Source: Bacteroidaceae bacterium (lineage in GTDB: Bacteria > Bacteroidota > Bacteroidia > Bacteroidales > Bacteroidaceae). Taken from it: a stretch of 34,775 nt of DNA. Below, piece after piece: positions 18,389 to 25,995 of the stretch. Positions within the stretch are counted from its first letter, which is position 1; each line of letters opens with the position of its first letter. The translations under genes and the position numbers were made by a program. The notes under the pieces were generated by a model that was not told where the DNA came from, ran no database searches, and saw nothing but the letters and a program-made list of their open reading frames with translations. The stretch is from contig JAFZWK010000016.1 in assembly GCA_017617335.1 (NCBI GenBank), forward strand, positions 1 through 34,775, in the 5' to 3' direction.

Positions 18389-18487
18389 ACGACGTGTTGC
18401 GTCTCAGGATTCAACGTGTTGAGTTGGCAAAGTCAACGTGTTGAAACCGCTGACTCAACGTGTTGTGTTTGCCCTTTCAACGTGTTG
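18389..18487 (+). repeat. array of five 11-base repeats at exact 22-base period
   Basis: TCAACGTGTTG occurs perfectly at 18411, 18433, 18455 and 18477, and with two mismatches (ACGACGTGTTG) at 18389. Every start-to-start distance is 22 bases. The 11-base spacers are AGTTGGCAAAG, AAACCGCTGAC and TGTTTGCCCTT, so they are unrelated apart from GGCAAA facing TTTGCC. The core is nearly self-complementary (CAAC-GT-GTTG). The gap from 18217 to 18649 has no gene. The last copy ends about 100 bases before the -33 box of the esterase promoter. The same core and period recur at 32581-32635. Confidence 0.9.
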
Positions 18488-18587
18488 TCTTTTTGAAGGG
18501 GACTTGAAGGAGAGTGTGAGGAATTGAGTTTGTAAGGATTCCTGAACTTTTTCGCGTTGAGGTGTTGTGTTAATTTTCGAGGAAAGT

Positions 18588-18618
18588 TTTGCTGTTCAGG
18601 AAATGTTTTGTATTTTTG
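18588..18618 (+). promoter_or_regulatory. promoter for the esterase gene
   Basis: TTTG (18588-18591), a 19-base spacer and TATTTTTG (18611-18618) match the Bacteroidota consensus fully. ATG 18650 follows 31 bases after the -7 element, which favours it over the upstream in-frame ATGs at 18557 and 18620. Confidence 0.75.
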
Positions 18619-18649
18619 CATGATAAATTCGAATTTAAATGAGGAAACC

Positions 18650-20182
18650 ATGGAAAGATTTAAGAATTCAGTTTTGCTGGCATTGATTGGGCTGGCAGTA
18701 TCAGTAAGTGTAAGTGCTCAGACCGCTCGAACGGTTGAGTTCAAGATTTGGGACGGGACGGACAATACGGATTCCGACCGCGGAAGTGCTGTTCTCTACG
18801 GCTATCTGCCCGAGAACAGTTGCGGCAAGGCAGTCATTGTCTGCCCAGGTGGCGGCTATCAGGGTTTGGCGATGGATTACGAAGGGACGGACTTCGCAAA
18901 GTGGTTCAACGATTATGACATCGCGGGCTTCGTGCTGAAGTATCGTATGCCTGGCGGACGCTCGAATGTTCCTTTGGCAGATGCGGAGCAGGCGATGAAG
19001 ATCGTGCGACAGCATGCTTTGGAATGGAAGATAGATCCTGAGGCAATAGGCATCATGGGAAGTTCGGCTGGAGGACACTTGGCTTCCACGCTTGCCACCC
19101 AGGCCTTGACTACCCAGACAAGGCCCAACTTCCAGATTCTGCTGTATCCTGTCATCACGATGGACGAGTCGTATACCCACATGGGTTCTCGCAACAGTCT
19201 GCTGGGATCGAATCCTCCTGCCTCGCTTGTCAGGAGATTCAGTAGCGAGAAACAGGTGAAGTCCACCACTCCGAAGGCTTTCGTGGTGGTGAGTGCTGCT
19301 GATGAGCTGGTTCCTGTGAAGAATAGCCTGAATTATACGCAAGCGCTGATAGACAAGAATGTACCTGTCAGCCTGCACATTTATCCTGGCGGCTTCCACG
19401 GTTTCGGCCAAAAGAACACTTTCAAGGATTACGAGATTTGGCATCAGGAGTTGCTTAACTGGCTATCCGAGGAAGTGAGGGCAACGGTCTATGATGACGA
19501 AAGCGGCTACATGCCAGACCATGAGACCAAGCTGCTGACGAGTGTCGACCAGCTGAACGACAACTGCTATTGGAAATTCGATGGCATGGATATGAGTGTG
19601 GCGATGCTTTTGGATGGAGATGGCGCCACGCATTTCCACTCGGATGCAACAAACGGAACTCCGCTTTCGAGCCTTAATCAGTACATCCAGATGGACTTGA
19701 AGACAGAGCAGAAAGCAGTTCAGATATTCTTCCAGGGCCGTAATCTGGAGCCTGTGGGAGTAGTGACGAATCCAAGCATGTCGATGATCAACACGCCCAA
19801 CCACATTATCATATTGGCGACGAATACGCCTGAGGACGAAGGTTCATGGGCTCAGGTGGCAGAGTTTACTGATGGATTCCCAGGTGTCGTCGTGGCAGGT
19901 GAATACTATTCTCCTGTCATCGTCCTCGATACACCTGCCCGCTATTTGAGAATGGTTGTGAAGGGCGCTGAGCAGAGTCAGCTTTACTGGAACATCAGCG
20001 AATTGCAGGTTTATCCTTGCAACCCCACAGGAGTGGAGGAAGTATCTTCCGTGAAGGCCAAGAAGACCTCTCAGGCTGTTTACTCCCTCGATGGGAAACA
20101 GATTAGACAAAACGCCAGCGATGTGAACGATTTGGCTCCAGGTCTTTATATCGTAGGGGACAAGAAGGTTGTGAAAAATTGA
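18650..20182 (+). CDS. secreted multidomain alpha/beta-hydrolase esterase with discoidin-like domain and T9SS tail
   Basis: This is a probable carbohydrate esterase (acetyl-xylan-esterase-like; substrate inferred). ATG 18650 gives a signal peptide (cleavage near VSAQ). The alpha/beta-hydrolase domain spans about residues 25-285: oxyanion region 'VCPGGGYQG', nucleophile Ser139 in GSSAGG, acid Asp in 'VVSAADELVPV' and His in 'YPGGFHGFG'. A second domain (about 300-455) resembles an F5/8 type C (discoidin) carbohydrate-binding module. The C-terminus has a type A T9SS sorting tail ('AVYSLDGKQIRQ' then 'GLYIVGDKKVVKN'), so export through the gldKLMN system encoded in this window is likely. The product is 510 residues. 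Confidence 0.88.
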   Translation: MERFKNSVLLALIGLAVSVSVSAQTARTVEFKIWDGTDNTDSDRGSAVLYGYLPENSCGKAVIVCPGGGYQGLAMDYEGTDFAKWFNDYDIAGFVLKYRMPGGRSNVPLADAEQAMKIVRQHALEWKIDPEAIGIMGSSAGGHLASTLATQALTTQTRPNFQILLYPVITMDESYTHMGSRNSLLGSNPPASLVRRFSSEKQVKSTTPKAFVVVSAADELVPVKNSLNYTQALIDKNVPVSLHIYPGGFHGFGQKNTFKDYEIWHQELLNWLSEEVRATVYDDESGYMPDHETKLLTSVDQLNDNCYWKFDGMDMSVAMLLDGDGATHFHSDATNGTPLSSLNQYIQMDLKTEQKAVQIFFQGRNLEPVGVVTNPSMSMINTPNHIIILATNTPEDEGSWAQVAEFTDGFPGVVVAGEYYSPVIVLDTPARYLRMVVKGAEQSQLYWNISELQVYPCNPTGVEEVSSVKAKKTSQAVYSLDGKQIRQNASDVNDLAPGLYIVGDKKVVKN

Positions 20183-20194
20183 GGAATTGGTTCC

Positions 20195-20205
20195 CAAACG
20201 TGTTG
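20195..20205 (+). repeat. solo copy of the TCAACGTGTTG element
   Basis: CAAACGTGTTG matches the array core at 9 of 11 positions. It lies between the esterase stop and the promoter of the CotH gene, 26 bases before its -33 box. Confidence 0.45.
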
Positions 20206-20231
20206 AAATGTAAGAAACAACAGGTCAATAT

Positions 20232-20263
20232 TTTGGAAAATAGACGAGAAAATCATAATTTTG
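20232..20263 (+). promoter_or_regulatory. promoter for the CotH/dockerin gene
   Basis: TTTG (20232-20235), a 20-base spacer and TAATTTTG (20256-20263) match the Bacteroidota consensus fully. The start codon follows 48 bases after the -7 element. Confidence 0.72.
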
Positions 20264-20311
20264 CACTCAAAATTTGACTGAAAGAAGCAGAAAATAACGA
20301 AAAAGAGAAAT

Positions 20312-23300
20312 ATGAAGTTGAGAATAATCTGGTGTTGTTTGGCAATGCTGGTGGGGATGAGTACGAAGGCAGATGATACGTTGGGCCTCCCCCTCATTAG
20401 TGACGCGTGGCAACTGAGCAGTAACGCCAGCGACTGGCAAGAGGGCCAGCATTTGGAATATCTGATTGACGGAAAGTCCAACACCTTTTGGCACACGGAT
20501 TGGCACGGTCAGGTAAGCGACAAATATCATTATCTGCAAGTAGAGTTGAAGGAAGCCTTCCGAGGTCACATGGTGATCTATATGCTGCGTCGAAACACTC
20601 CCAATGACCATCCTACCCAGATGATTGTGGAGGCCAGTAACGACGCGAAAGAGTGGACTTCGATTACCACAGTGGACTTCCCTTACGACGGTCCTGTAAC
20701 ACCCACTTGTTCCGAGGCGTTCACCTTGCATAAGGAATACAAATTCATACGTGTGGCTGCCACAGACTGCACAGGTGCCAACAATTACGGTTATCGCGTC
20801 TACTGGCATGCGGCAGAGTTCCAGTTGTATCCTGCCTATGGTGACCTTCCCTTCATTCCCACGCAACTGGTTAACGGAGATCTGCATAACAAGACGGTTT
20901 ACTACACAATGACGATCCGAGGAAACAAGAAAATCTTTATGGATGGTGACCGTCTCCGCTGCTTACCAACAGAAGCCATCACGCCTGCCCACCTGTGGGC
21001 TTTCACAGGTAACCCTACGGATGGATTCCGCGTTTACAATTTCTCGACAGGAGCAACGTGTCATGCTTATGTGTCCAGCAGCGACAACAGGACGTACGTA
21101 CAGATGGTACCTGATACACGAGGGAGTGGGACGGATGTCTTCATGCTGTCGTCCAATTGGTTTGGAGGCTACAACTTCTATTTCCCTGGCGTGGAAAAAT
21201 CCTGCTGGAATGACTTCAACAACGAGAACGTGATTGCTACCTGGAACAACAGCAGCGCTCCCAACGACAACGGTTCAAACATCGTCTTTGAGGAATTCGA
21301 TGCAGAAGCCCTGAAACACTACGTGAAAGAGATTTCCTTGAATCCCAAGGGAGTTACCTTATATTCAGGTGAAAGCATGACGCTGACCTATACGATAGAG
21401 CCTCAGGATGCCACGAACAAGAACGTGGATTGGTCAAGTTCGAATGAGGACATCGTGAAGGTAGACGCCAACGGACAGGTGACTGCTGTCGCTCCTGGCA
21501 TTGCTTACGTGATAGCTACCGCAAAGGATGGGTCGAATGTATCAGACCGTTGCCGCGTAATCGTGATGGATGGCGATGCTTTGGAAGCGTTGACGGGCGA
21601 CATCGCTTATCTCTATCGGGCTGACGGCAAAGTGGAGGCTTATCCTCAAATCTACATCAAGAGTCTGACGCAAGATGAGACGGGCGTGAAGCTGACGTTA
21701 GAAGACGACACGAAGAAAACCTTTAAACCCTATGAGGTAGATTCTGTCAGTACGATTGCCCCTGAATTCCCCACCTTCACCTCCTTCAAGTTCAACAACA
21801 AATTCAATGATCAGTTGATAGGCGATTCAGAAGGTGTCATAAGCGAGGACGGCACAATCAATTTGACTGTTATAGGTATAGGCCGGAGGTTAACGGCTTC
21901 ATTCAAGACGAGCAGTGATGACGCGAGTGCCTACATCGGCAATGAATTGCAAGTGAGCAAAGTGAGTCGTCCCCGTTTCAATGGTGATGTGACTTATACG
22001 GTGGCTCGTCGTGGGCAGACCATCCTAAGGAAGACTGTGGGAGGTAAACTGGTTGAATATCCGTTGGGACGTGATTACACGGTACATGTTGACTTCTTGA
22101 CGGATCATCCCAAGGGAGAGTATAATGTGCCTACCATTCATATAAATACGATGGACGGCACGATGATCAGCAGCAAGAATCGCTATTGGGATGCGCTGAT
22201 CTGGATTGATGGCGCAGGAGTGTTCCCCAGCTTGCAGACAATGCCTATGCATATCAGAGGCCGAGGAAACAGTAGTTGGGCTGGCGAGTGGGGAAAGAGT
22301 CCTTATCGCATCAAGTTCGATGAAAAAGTGAAAGTGTTGGGTCTGCCGAAAGGAAAGAACTGGAACCTGATTGCAAATGCTCAGCGCGAATCCATGACGT
22401 GTAATGCTATCGGACAGAGGGCGGCACAAATGGTTGGTGCAGCAGCTGCCAATCACGAAATACCTGTTGAACTTTATATCAACGGCAATTATCGTGGATC
22501 TTACAACCTGACAGAAAAGATCGGCTTCAGTAACAACAGTATCGACTTGGAAGATGAAACGAATGCTGTTCTGCTGGAACTGGATACTTATTATGACGAG
22601 GACTATAAGTTCATGACTTCTTCGTATCAGGTTCCTGTAAACATCAAAGAGCCTGACCTGACTGAAGAAGCTCCTGAAACGAACTTGGCCTTCGATGATA
22701 TTTATTCACATTTCAATGCCTTCACATCAGGTCTCTATAACGGAGATGACATCAGCAATTACGTGGATGTAGACTTCCTGGCCCGCTATCTATTCGTCAA
22801 CGACTTGATAGAGAACTTTGAGTTCATGCATCCCAAAAGTACGTATCTCTACAATGAAAATATCACAGACCCAGAGAGCAAGTATATCTGGGGCCCTGCC
22901 TGGGATTTGGATTGGGCCTTTGGTTATGAGCAATCTGGAACTTATTTCCGCGTAGATGCCACACGAAACTATTGGAACGGCATTAACATGGAGATGGATT
23001 GGACAGGATTCATCAGGGATCTGCGCTACAGTGGTGAAGCTACCAATAGAGCATACTATCGCATTTGGACAGACTTCATGAAGAATCATTTGGATGAACT
23101 GATTGAGTTCTGCGATGACTACTATGAGTATGCTGCACCTTCCTTTACTCACGACAACACTATGTGGGGAGCGGGTGATGCTTCCACTTATCAGAATGTT
23201 ACCTCCAATTCGAAAACATGGCTGAGAACACGTGCCAATTATATCTATGATTACTTGTCAAATCAATTGGGATATGCTGAATCGGATTATTTGGAAGATG

Positions 23301-24136
23301 ATGAGAATGCGAAGATTGCCTTGGGTGATGTGAATGATGACGGAACCATCACTACTGCGGATGTTGTGTGTATCCTGAACTTTATTCTTGGTATTGAGAA
23401 TGAGGATTTCGAGTTTAATCAGGCAGATACTGACGGCAACGAGATTATTACAATTGCAGATGCTATGTATGTGCTGAATCTTGTGGGGCAGCAAAAGAGT
23501 AGCAATGTCCATCGTATGCGCTTGCCAGAAGCTGATGCATACATGCGCTTGACTCCCATTACACTACAATATGGTCTAACTGCCGATATGCCTGTCGCCT
23601 TGTCACTGGATGAGGGAGCGGCCTATAGCGGTGTTCAGTTTGATGTGACGCTGCCAGCTGGAATGACACTAAGTGATGTGGTCCTTCCCGTTGCTTGGAC
23701 AGGAGCTGCAAAGCAGATTTCAGAACTGGCAGAGAACAAGTTCCGCGTGAGCTTGTATGCTTCTGCTCAGAATCCCATTCCATCGGGAACTAATGTGTTT
23801 CACTTGATGCTGGATAACAATGAAGAGGTTCCGAATGGTCTGCTGACGTTAAGTATAGCGAACGGCATGCTTGTAACCGAGGAGGGTGAAGATGAACGGC
23901 TGAATGCTTGTTCAGTTCGTATGGAGATGACTACAACGGGCATTAGTGAGATAGCTAATTTGGGCATTCGAGGTGGTTCTACATTGCAGGTGGAGAGTTC
24001 AGAGGACACCATTTTACATGTCTACTCATTAGATGGACGTCTCGTCCGTTTGTGCAATGTGCCAGCTGGCAAGTCCAGCCTGAAGTTGCCTCGTGGCATT
24101 TATGTGGTAAACAATCAGAAAATCATTATTCGATAG
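20312..24136 (+). CDS. large secreted CotH-kinase-family protein with discoidin, Big_2, dockerin and T9SS domains
   Basis: This is a 1274-residue modular surface protein. In order: signal peptide (1 to about 20); F5/8 type C-like domain (about 25-175, 'LIDGKSNTFWHTDW'); an unassigned beta-rich region (about 185-330); a Big_2 domain (about 335-425, 'VTLYSGESMTLTYTI' and 'NEDIVKVDANGQVTAV'); a CotH domain (about 600-930) with RGRGNSSW (648-655) and the metal-binding type motif WDLDWAFG (Asp865, Asp867); a type I dockerin (about 1004-1062) with two calcium loops (DVNDDGTITTAD and DTDGNEIITIAD); a cohesin-like beta-sandwich (about 1075-1200); and a T9SS tail ('VYSLDGRLVRL', 'GIYVVNNQKIIIR'). CotH proteins in Bacillus spores are protein kinases; the substrate here is unknown. 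It is followed six bases later by a cohesin-like gene. Confidence 0.88.
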   Translation: MKLRIIWCCLAMLVGMSTKADDTLGLPLISDAWQLSSNASDWQEGQHLEYLIDGKSNTFWHTDWHGQVSDKYHYLQVELKEAFRGHMVIYMLRRNTPNDHPTQMIVEASNDAKEWTSITTVDFPYDGPVTPTCSEAFTLHKEYKFIRVAATDCTGANNYGYRVYWHAAEFQLYPAYGDLPFIPTQLVNGDLHNKTVYYTMTIRGNKKIFMDGDRLRCLPTEAITPAHLWAFTGNPTDGFRVYNFSTGATCHAYVSSSDNRTYVQMVPDTRGSGTDVFMLSSNWFGGYNFYFPGVEKSCWNDFNNENVIATWNNSSAPNDNGSNIVFEEFDAEALKHYVKEISLNPKGVTLYSGESMTLTYTIEPQDATNKNVDWSSSNEDIVKVDANGQVTAVAPGIAYVIATAKDGSNVSDRCRVIVMDGDALEALTGDIAYLYRADGKVEAYPQIYIKSLTQDETGVKLTLEDDTKKTFKPYEVDSVSTIAPEFPTFTSFKFNNKFNDQLIGDSEGVISEDGTINLTVIGIGRRLTASFKTSSDDASAYIGNELQVSKVSRPRFNGDVTYTVARRGQTILRKTVGGKLVEYPLGRDYTVHVDFLTDHPKGEYNVPTIHINTMDGTMISSKNRYWDALIWIDGAGVFPSLQTMPMHIRGRGNSSWAGEWGKSPYRIKFDEKVKVLGLPKGKNWNLIANAQRESMTCNAIGQRAAQMVGAAAANHEIPVELYINGNYRGSYNLTEKIGFSNNSIDLEDETNAVLLELDTYYDEDYKFMTSSYQVPVNIKEPDLTEEAPETNLAFDDIYSHFNAFTSGLYNGDDISNYVDVDFLARYLFVNDLIENFEFMHPKSTYLYNENITDPESKYIWGPAWDLDWAFGYEQSGTYFRVDATRNYWNGINMEMDWTGFIRDLRYSGEATNRAYYRIWTDFMKNHLDELIEFCDDYYEYAAPSFTHDNTMWGAGDASTYQNVTSNSKTWLRTRANYIYDYLSNQLGYAESDYLEDDENAKIALGDVNDDGTITTADVVCILNFILGIENEDFEFNQADTDGNEIITIADAMYVLNLVGQQKSSNVHRMRLPEADAYMRLTPITLQYGLTADMPVALSLDEGAAYSGVQFDVTLPAGMTLSDVVLPVAWTGAAKQISELAENKFRVSLYASAQNPIPSGTNVFHLMLDNNEEVPNGLLTLSIANGMLVTEEGEDERLNACSVRMEMTTTGISEIANLGIRGGSTLQVESSEDTILHVYSLDGRLVRLCNVPAGKSSLKLPRGIYVVNNQKIIIR

Positions 24137-24142
24137 GATGCG

Positions 24143-24742
24143 ATGAAGAGACTATTCTTATATATAATCTTGATGATGGCTTCAGTCACAGGCAATCTGC
24201 TGGCAGAAGAGAATGTGAGAGTAAGTGTGACGCCTCAAGATACTCGTCAATGGCAGGTGGCAGTCGCTTTGGAGAGCAATTCGCCAAGTGTCTTTTGTGG
24301 ATTCCAAATGGATTTGCTTTTGCCTACTGGTGTGACATATCAGGAAGGAACCATCAAGACGGGTGAGCGTACCAGTGATTATCGTATCATGTTGACCCAG
24401 TTGTCAGCCGAGAACCTACGTGTTCTTTCTTACTCAGATTCGCAAAAGAGTATCGCTGCTGGCAGTGGAAATCTTTTCACCTTGCTCCTTTCTGGTGATG
24501 AATCGCTTACAGGAAAAGAAAACCTTGTCTTGAAGAATATCCGTTTCTCGGATGCAAAAGGTAATGAAACCACAATTCAAGGTGTGTCAGTTGACCTGTC
24601 GACAGGTGTCTGTCGTATTCTGGCTGACGAGTATGCAGGGAGAATCTATTCGCTTCAAGGCGTTTGTTTGGAGGCGACTTCACTCTCTCAACTTCGTGCT
24701 GGTATCTATATTGTGAATGGACGCAAAGTGATGGTTCGCTAA
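24143..24742 (+). CDS. small secreted cohesin-like beta-sandwich protein with T9SS tail
   Basis: This is a 199-residue protein with a signal peptide (MKRLFLY, cleavage near LLAE). The central 130 residues look like a cohesin-type or related beta-sandwich: 'VFCGFQMDLLLPTGVTYQEG' near the start and 'GSGNLFTLLLSGDESLTGKENLVLKNIRF' late, the layout seen in cohesins and in the CotH protein's own late domain ('YSGVQFDVTLPAGMTLSDV'). The tail 'GRIYSLQGVCLEA' to 'GIYIVNGRKVMVR' is a T9SS type A sorting signal. It begins six bases after the dockerin-bearing CotH gene, so the two are translationally coupled and may bind each other. The cohesin label is from pattern only. Confidence 0.7.
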   Translation: MKRLFLYIILMMASVTGNLLAEENVRVSVTPQDTRQWQVAVALESNSPSVFCGFQMDLLLPTGVTYQEGTIKTGERTSDYRIMLTQLSAENLRVLSYSDSQKSIAAGSGNLFTLLLSGDESLTGKENLVLKNIRFSDAKGNETTIQGVSVDLSTGVCRILADEYAGRIYSLQGVCLEATSLSQLRAGIYIVNGRKVMVR

Positions 24743-24826
24743 GTGTCTCTGATGTTTACCTGATTGTCAATTCTACATGTCAAAAAAGTGTATATTTCAG
24801 ACAAATGAAAAAATATTCATAAAATG

Positions 24827-24859
24827 TTTGTCGGAATCCGTTTTTTTTGACTAAATTTG
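24827..24859 (+). promoter_or_regulatory. promoter for mdh
   Basis: TTTG (24827-24830), a 21-base spacer and TAAATTTG (24852-24859) match the Bacteroidota consensus. The start codon follows 42 bases after the -7 element. It separates mdh from the secreted-protein genes to the left. Confidence 0.72.
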
Positions 24860-24901
24860 TCATGGGAAAGTATTAACCTACATAAATAAATCAAAATCAT
24901 T

Positions 24902-25906
24902 ATGGCATTCTTAACTGACGAAAAACTTGTGATTGTTGGTGCTGGAGGAATGATCGGTTCCAACATGGCTCAGAGCGCTTTGATGCTCGGCTTGACTTCA
25001 AACATTTGTCTTTATGATGTGTTTCCCCCTGAAATTGGTCCCTTGGGCGTAGCTGAGGAGATGCGTCAATCTGGTTTTGCTGATGCAAACATCGTTGCTA
25101 CAGCTGACCCTGCTATTGCCTTTACTGGCGCTAAATATATCATCTCCAGTGGTGGTGCACCCCGTAAGGAGGGTATGACCCGCGAGGATCTTTTGGCAGG
25201 TAATTGCAAGATTGCTGAGGGTTTGGGTATGGATATCAAGAAGTACTGTCCTGATGTAAAACACGTTGTCATCATCTTCAATCCTGCAGACTTGACTGGT
25301 TTGGTTACCCTGTTGTACAGTGGTTTGAAACCTGGTCAGGTTACTACTTTGGCAGCTCTTGATTCCACTCGACTCCAGAGTGCATTAGCCAAGAAGTTCA
25401 ATGTGATGCAGAATCAGGTTGTAGGAGCTCACACCTTTGGAGGTCATGGTGAGCAGATGGCTGTATTCGGCAGCGCTGTAACAATTGCTGGTCGTAAATT
25501 GACTGACATCGTGGGTACCCCTGAATTCCCCGAAGAGGAATGGGAACAGATGAAGAAAGATGTAACGCAAGGTGGTGCTGCCATTATCAAATTGCGTGGT
25601 CGTTCTTCTTTCCAGAGTCCTGCCTTGCTGAGTGTTCAGATGATTGCAAGTGTGATGGGTGCTGAGCCCTTCAGATATCCTGCAGGTACTTACGTTAATA
25701 CAGGTAAGTTCAATCATATCATGATGGCAATGGATACCACTCTGGATAAGAATGGGTGTACCTATAAGGTTCCTCAGGGTACTCCAGAGGAGAATGCCAA
25801 GTTGGAGGCAAGTTACGAACATTTGTGCAAGATGCGTGACGAGCTGGTAACATTGAACATCGTTCCTCCCATTAGTGAGTGGAACAAGATTAATCCTAAT
25901 CTGTAA
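24902..25906 (+). CDS. mdh: malate dehydrogenase
   Basis: This is a cytoplasmic NAD-dependent malate dehydrogenase of the lactate/malate dehydrogenase superfamily, interconverting malate and oxaloacetate (in anaerobic Bacteroidales, on the reductive route to succinate). The N-terminal Rossmann motif reads 'VIVGAGGMIGSN'. The substrate loop 'GGAPRKEGMTREDLL' carries the Arg residues expected of malate rather than lactate enzymes. The catalytic His is His182 in GGHGEQM. It is 334 residues, slightly longer than the 310-320 of many bacterial enzymes. It has its own promoter and a terminator-like hairpin after it. Confidence 0.93.
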   Translation: MAFLTDEKLVIVGAGGMIGSNMAQSALMLGLTSNICLYDVFPPEIGPLGVAEEMRQSGFADANIVATADPAIAFTGAKYIISSGGAPRKEGMTREDLLAGNCKIAEGLGMDIKKYCPDVKHVVIIFNPADLTGLVTLLYSGLKPGQVTTLAALDSTRLQSALAKKFNVMQNQVVGAHTFGGHGEQMAVFGSAVTIAGRKLTDIVGTPEFPEEEWEQMKKDVTQGGAAIIKLRGRSSFQSPALLSVQMIASVMGAEPFRYPAGTYVNTGKFNHIMMAMDTTLDKNGCTYKVPQGTPEENAKLEASYEHLCKMRDELVTLNIVPPISEWNKINPNL

Positions 25907-25949
25907 TCAGGATTAAGGTTTTGTTAAGAGTAGATTGTCTATAATTTTT

Positions 25950-25988
25950 TGGTGCTGTGACGATGAATCATGGCACCATTTTTATTTT
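25950..25988 (+). terminator. terminator after mdh, before the GH92 gene
   Basis: TGGTGC (25950-25955) pairs with GCACCA (25973-25978) around a 17-base loop, followed by a T-rich tail (TTTTTATTTT). It ends just before the GH92 start codon at 25996 and could therefore also lie in the GH92 leader and act as an attenuator. Confidence 0.5.
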
Positions 25989-25995
25989 AATAACT

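Noticed and set aside
18389-18487. CRISPR array
   Set aside because: Repeat (11 bases) and spacer (11 bases) are far below CRISPR sizes, and no cas gene is present in the window.
25941-25952. Promoter -7 for the GH92 gene (TAATTTTTTG)
   Set aside because: It has two extra T relative to TAnnTTTG and no -33 partner at the right spacing.
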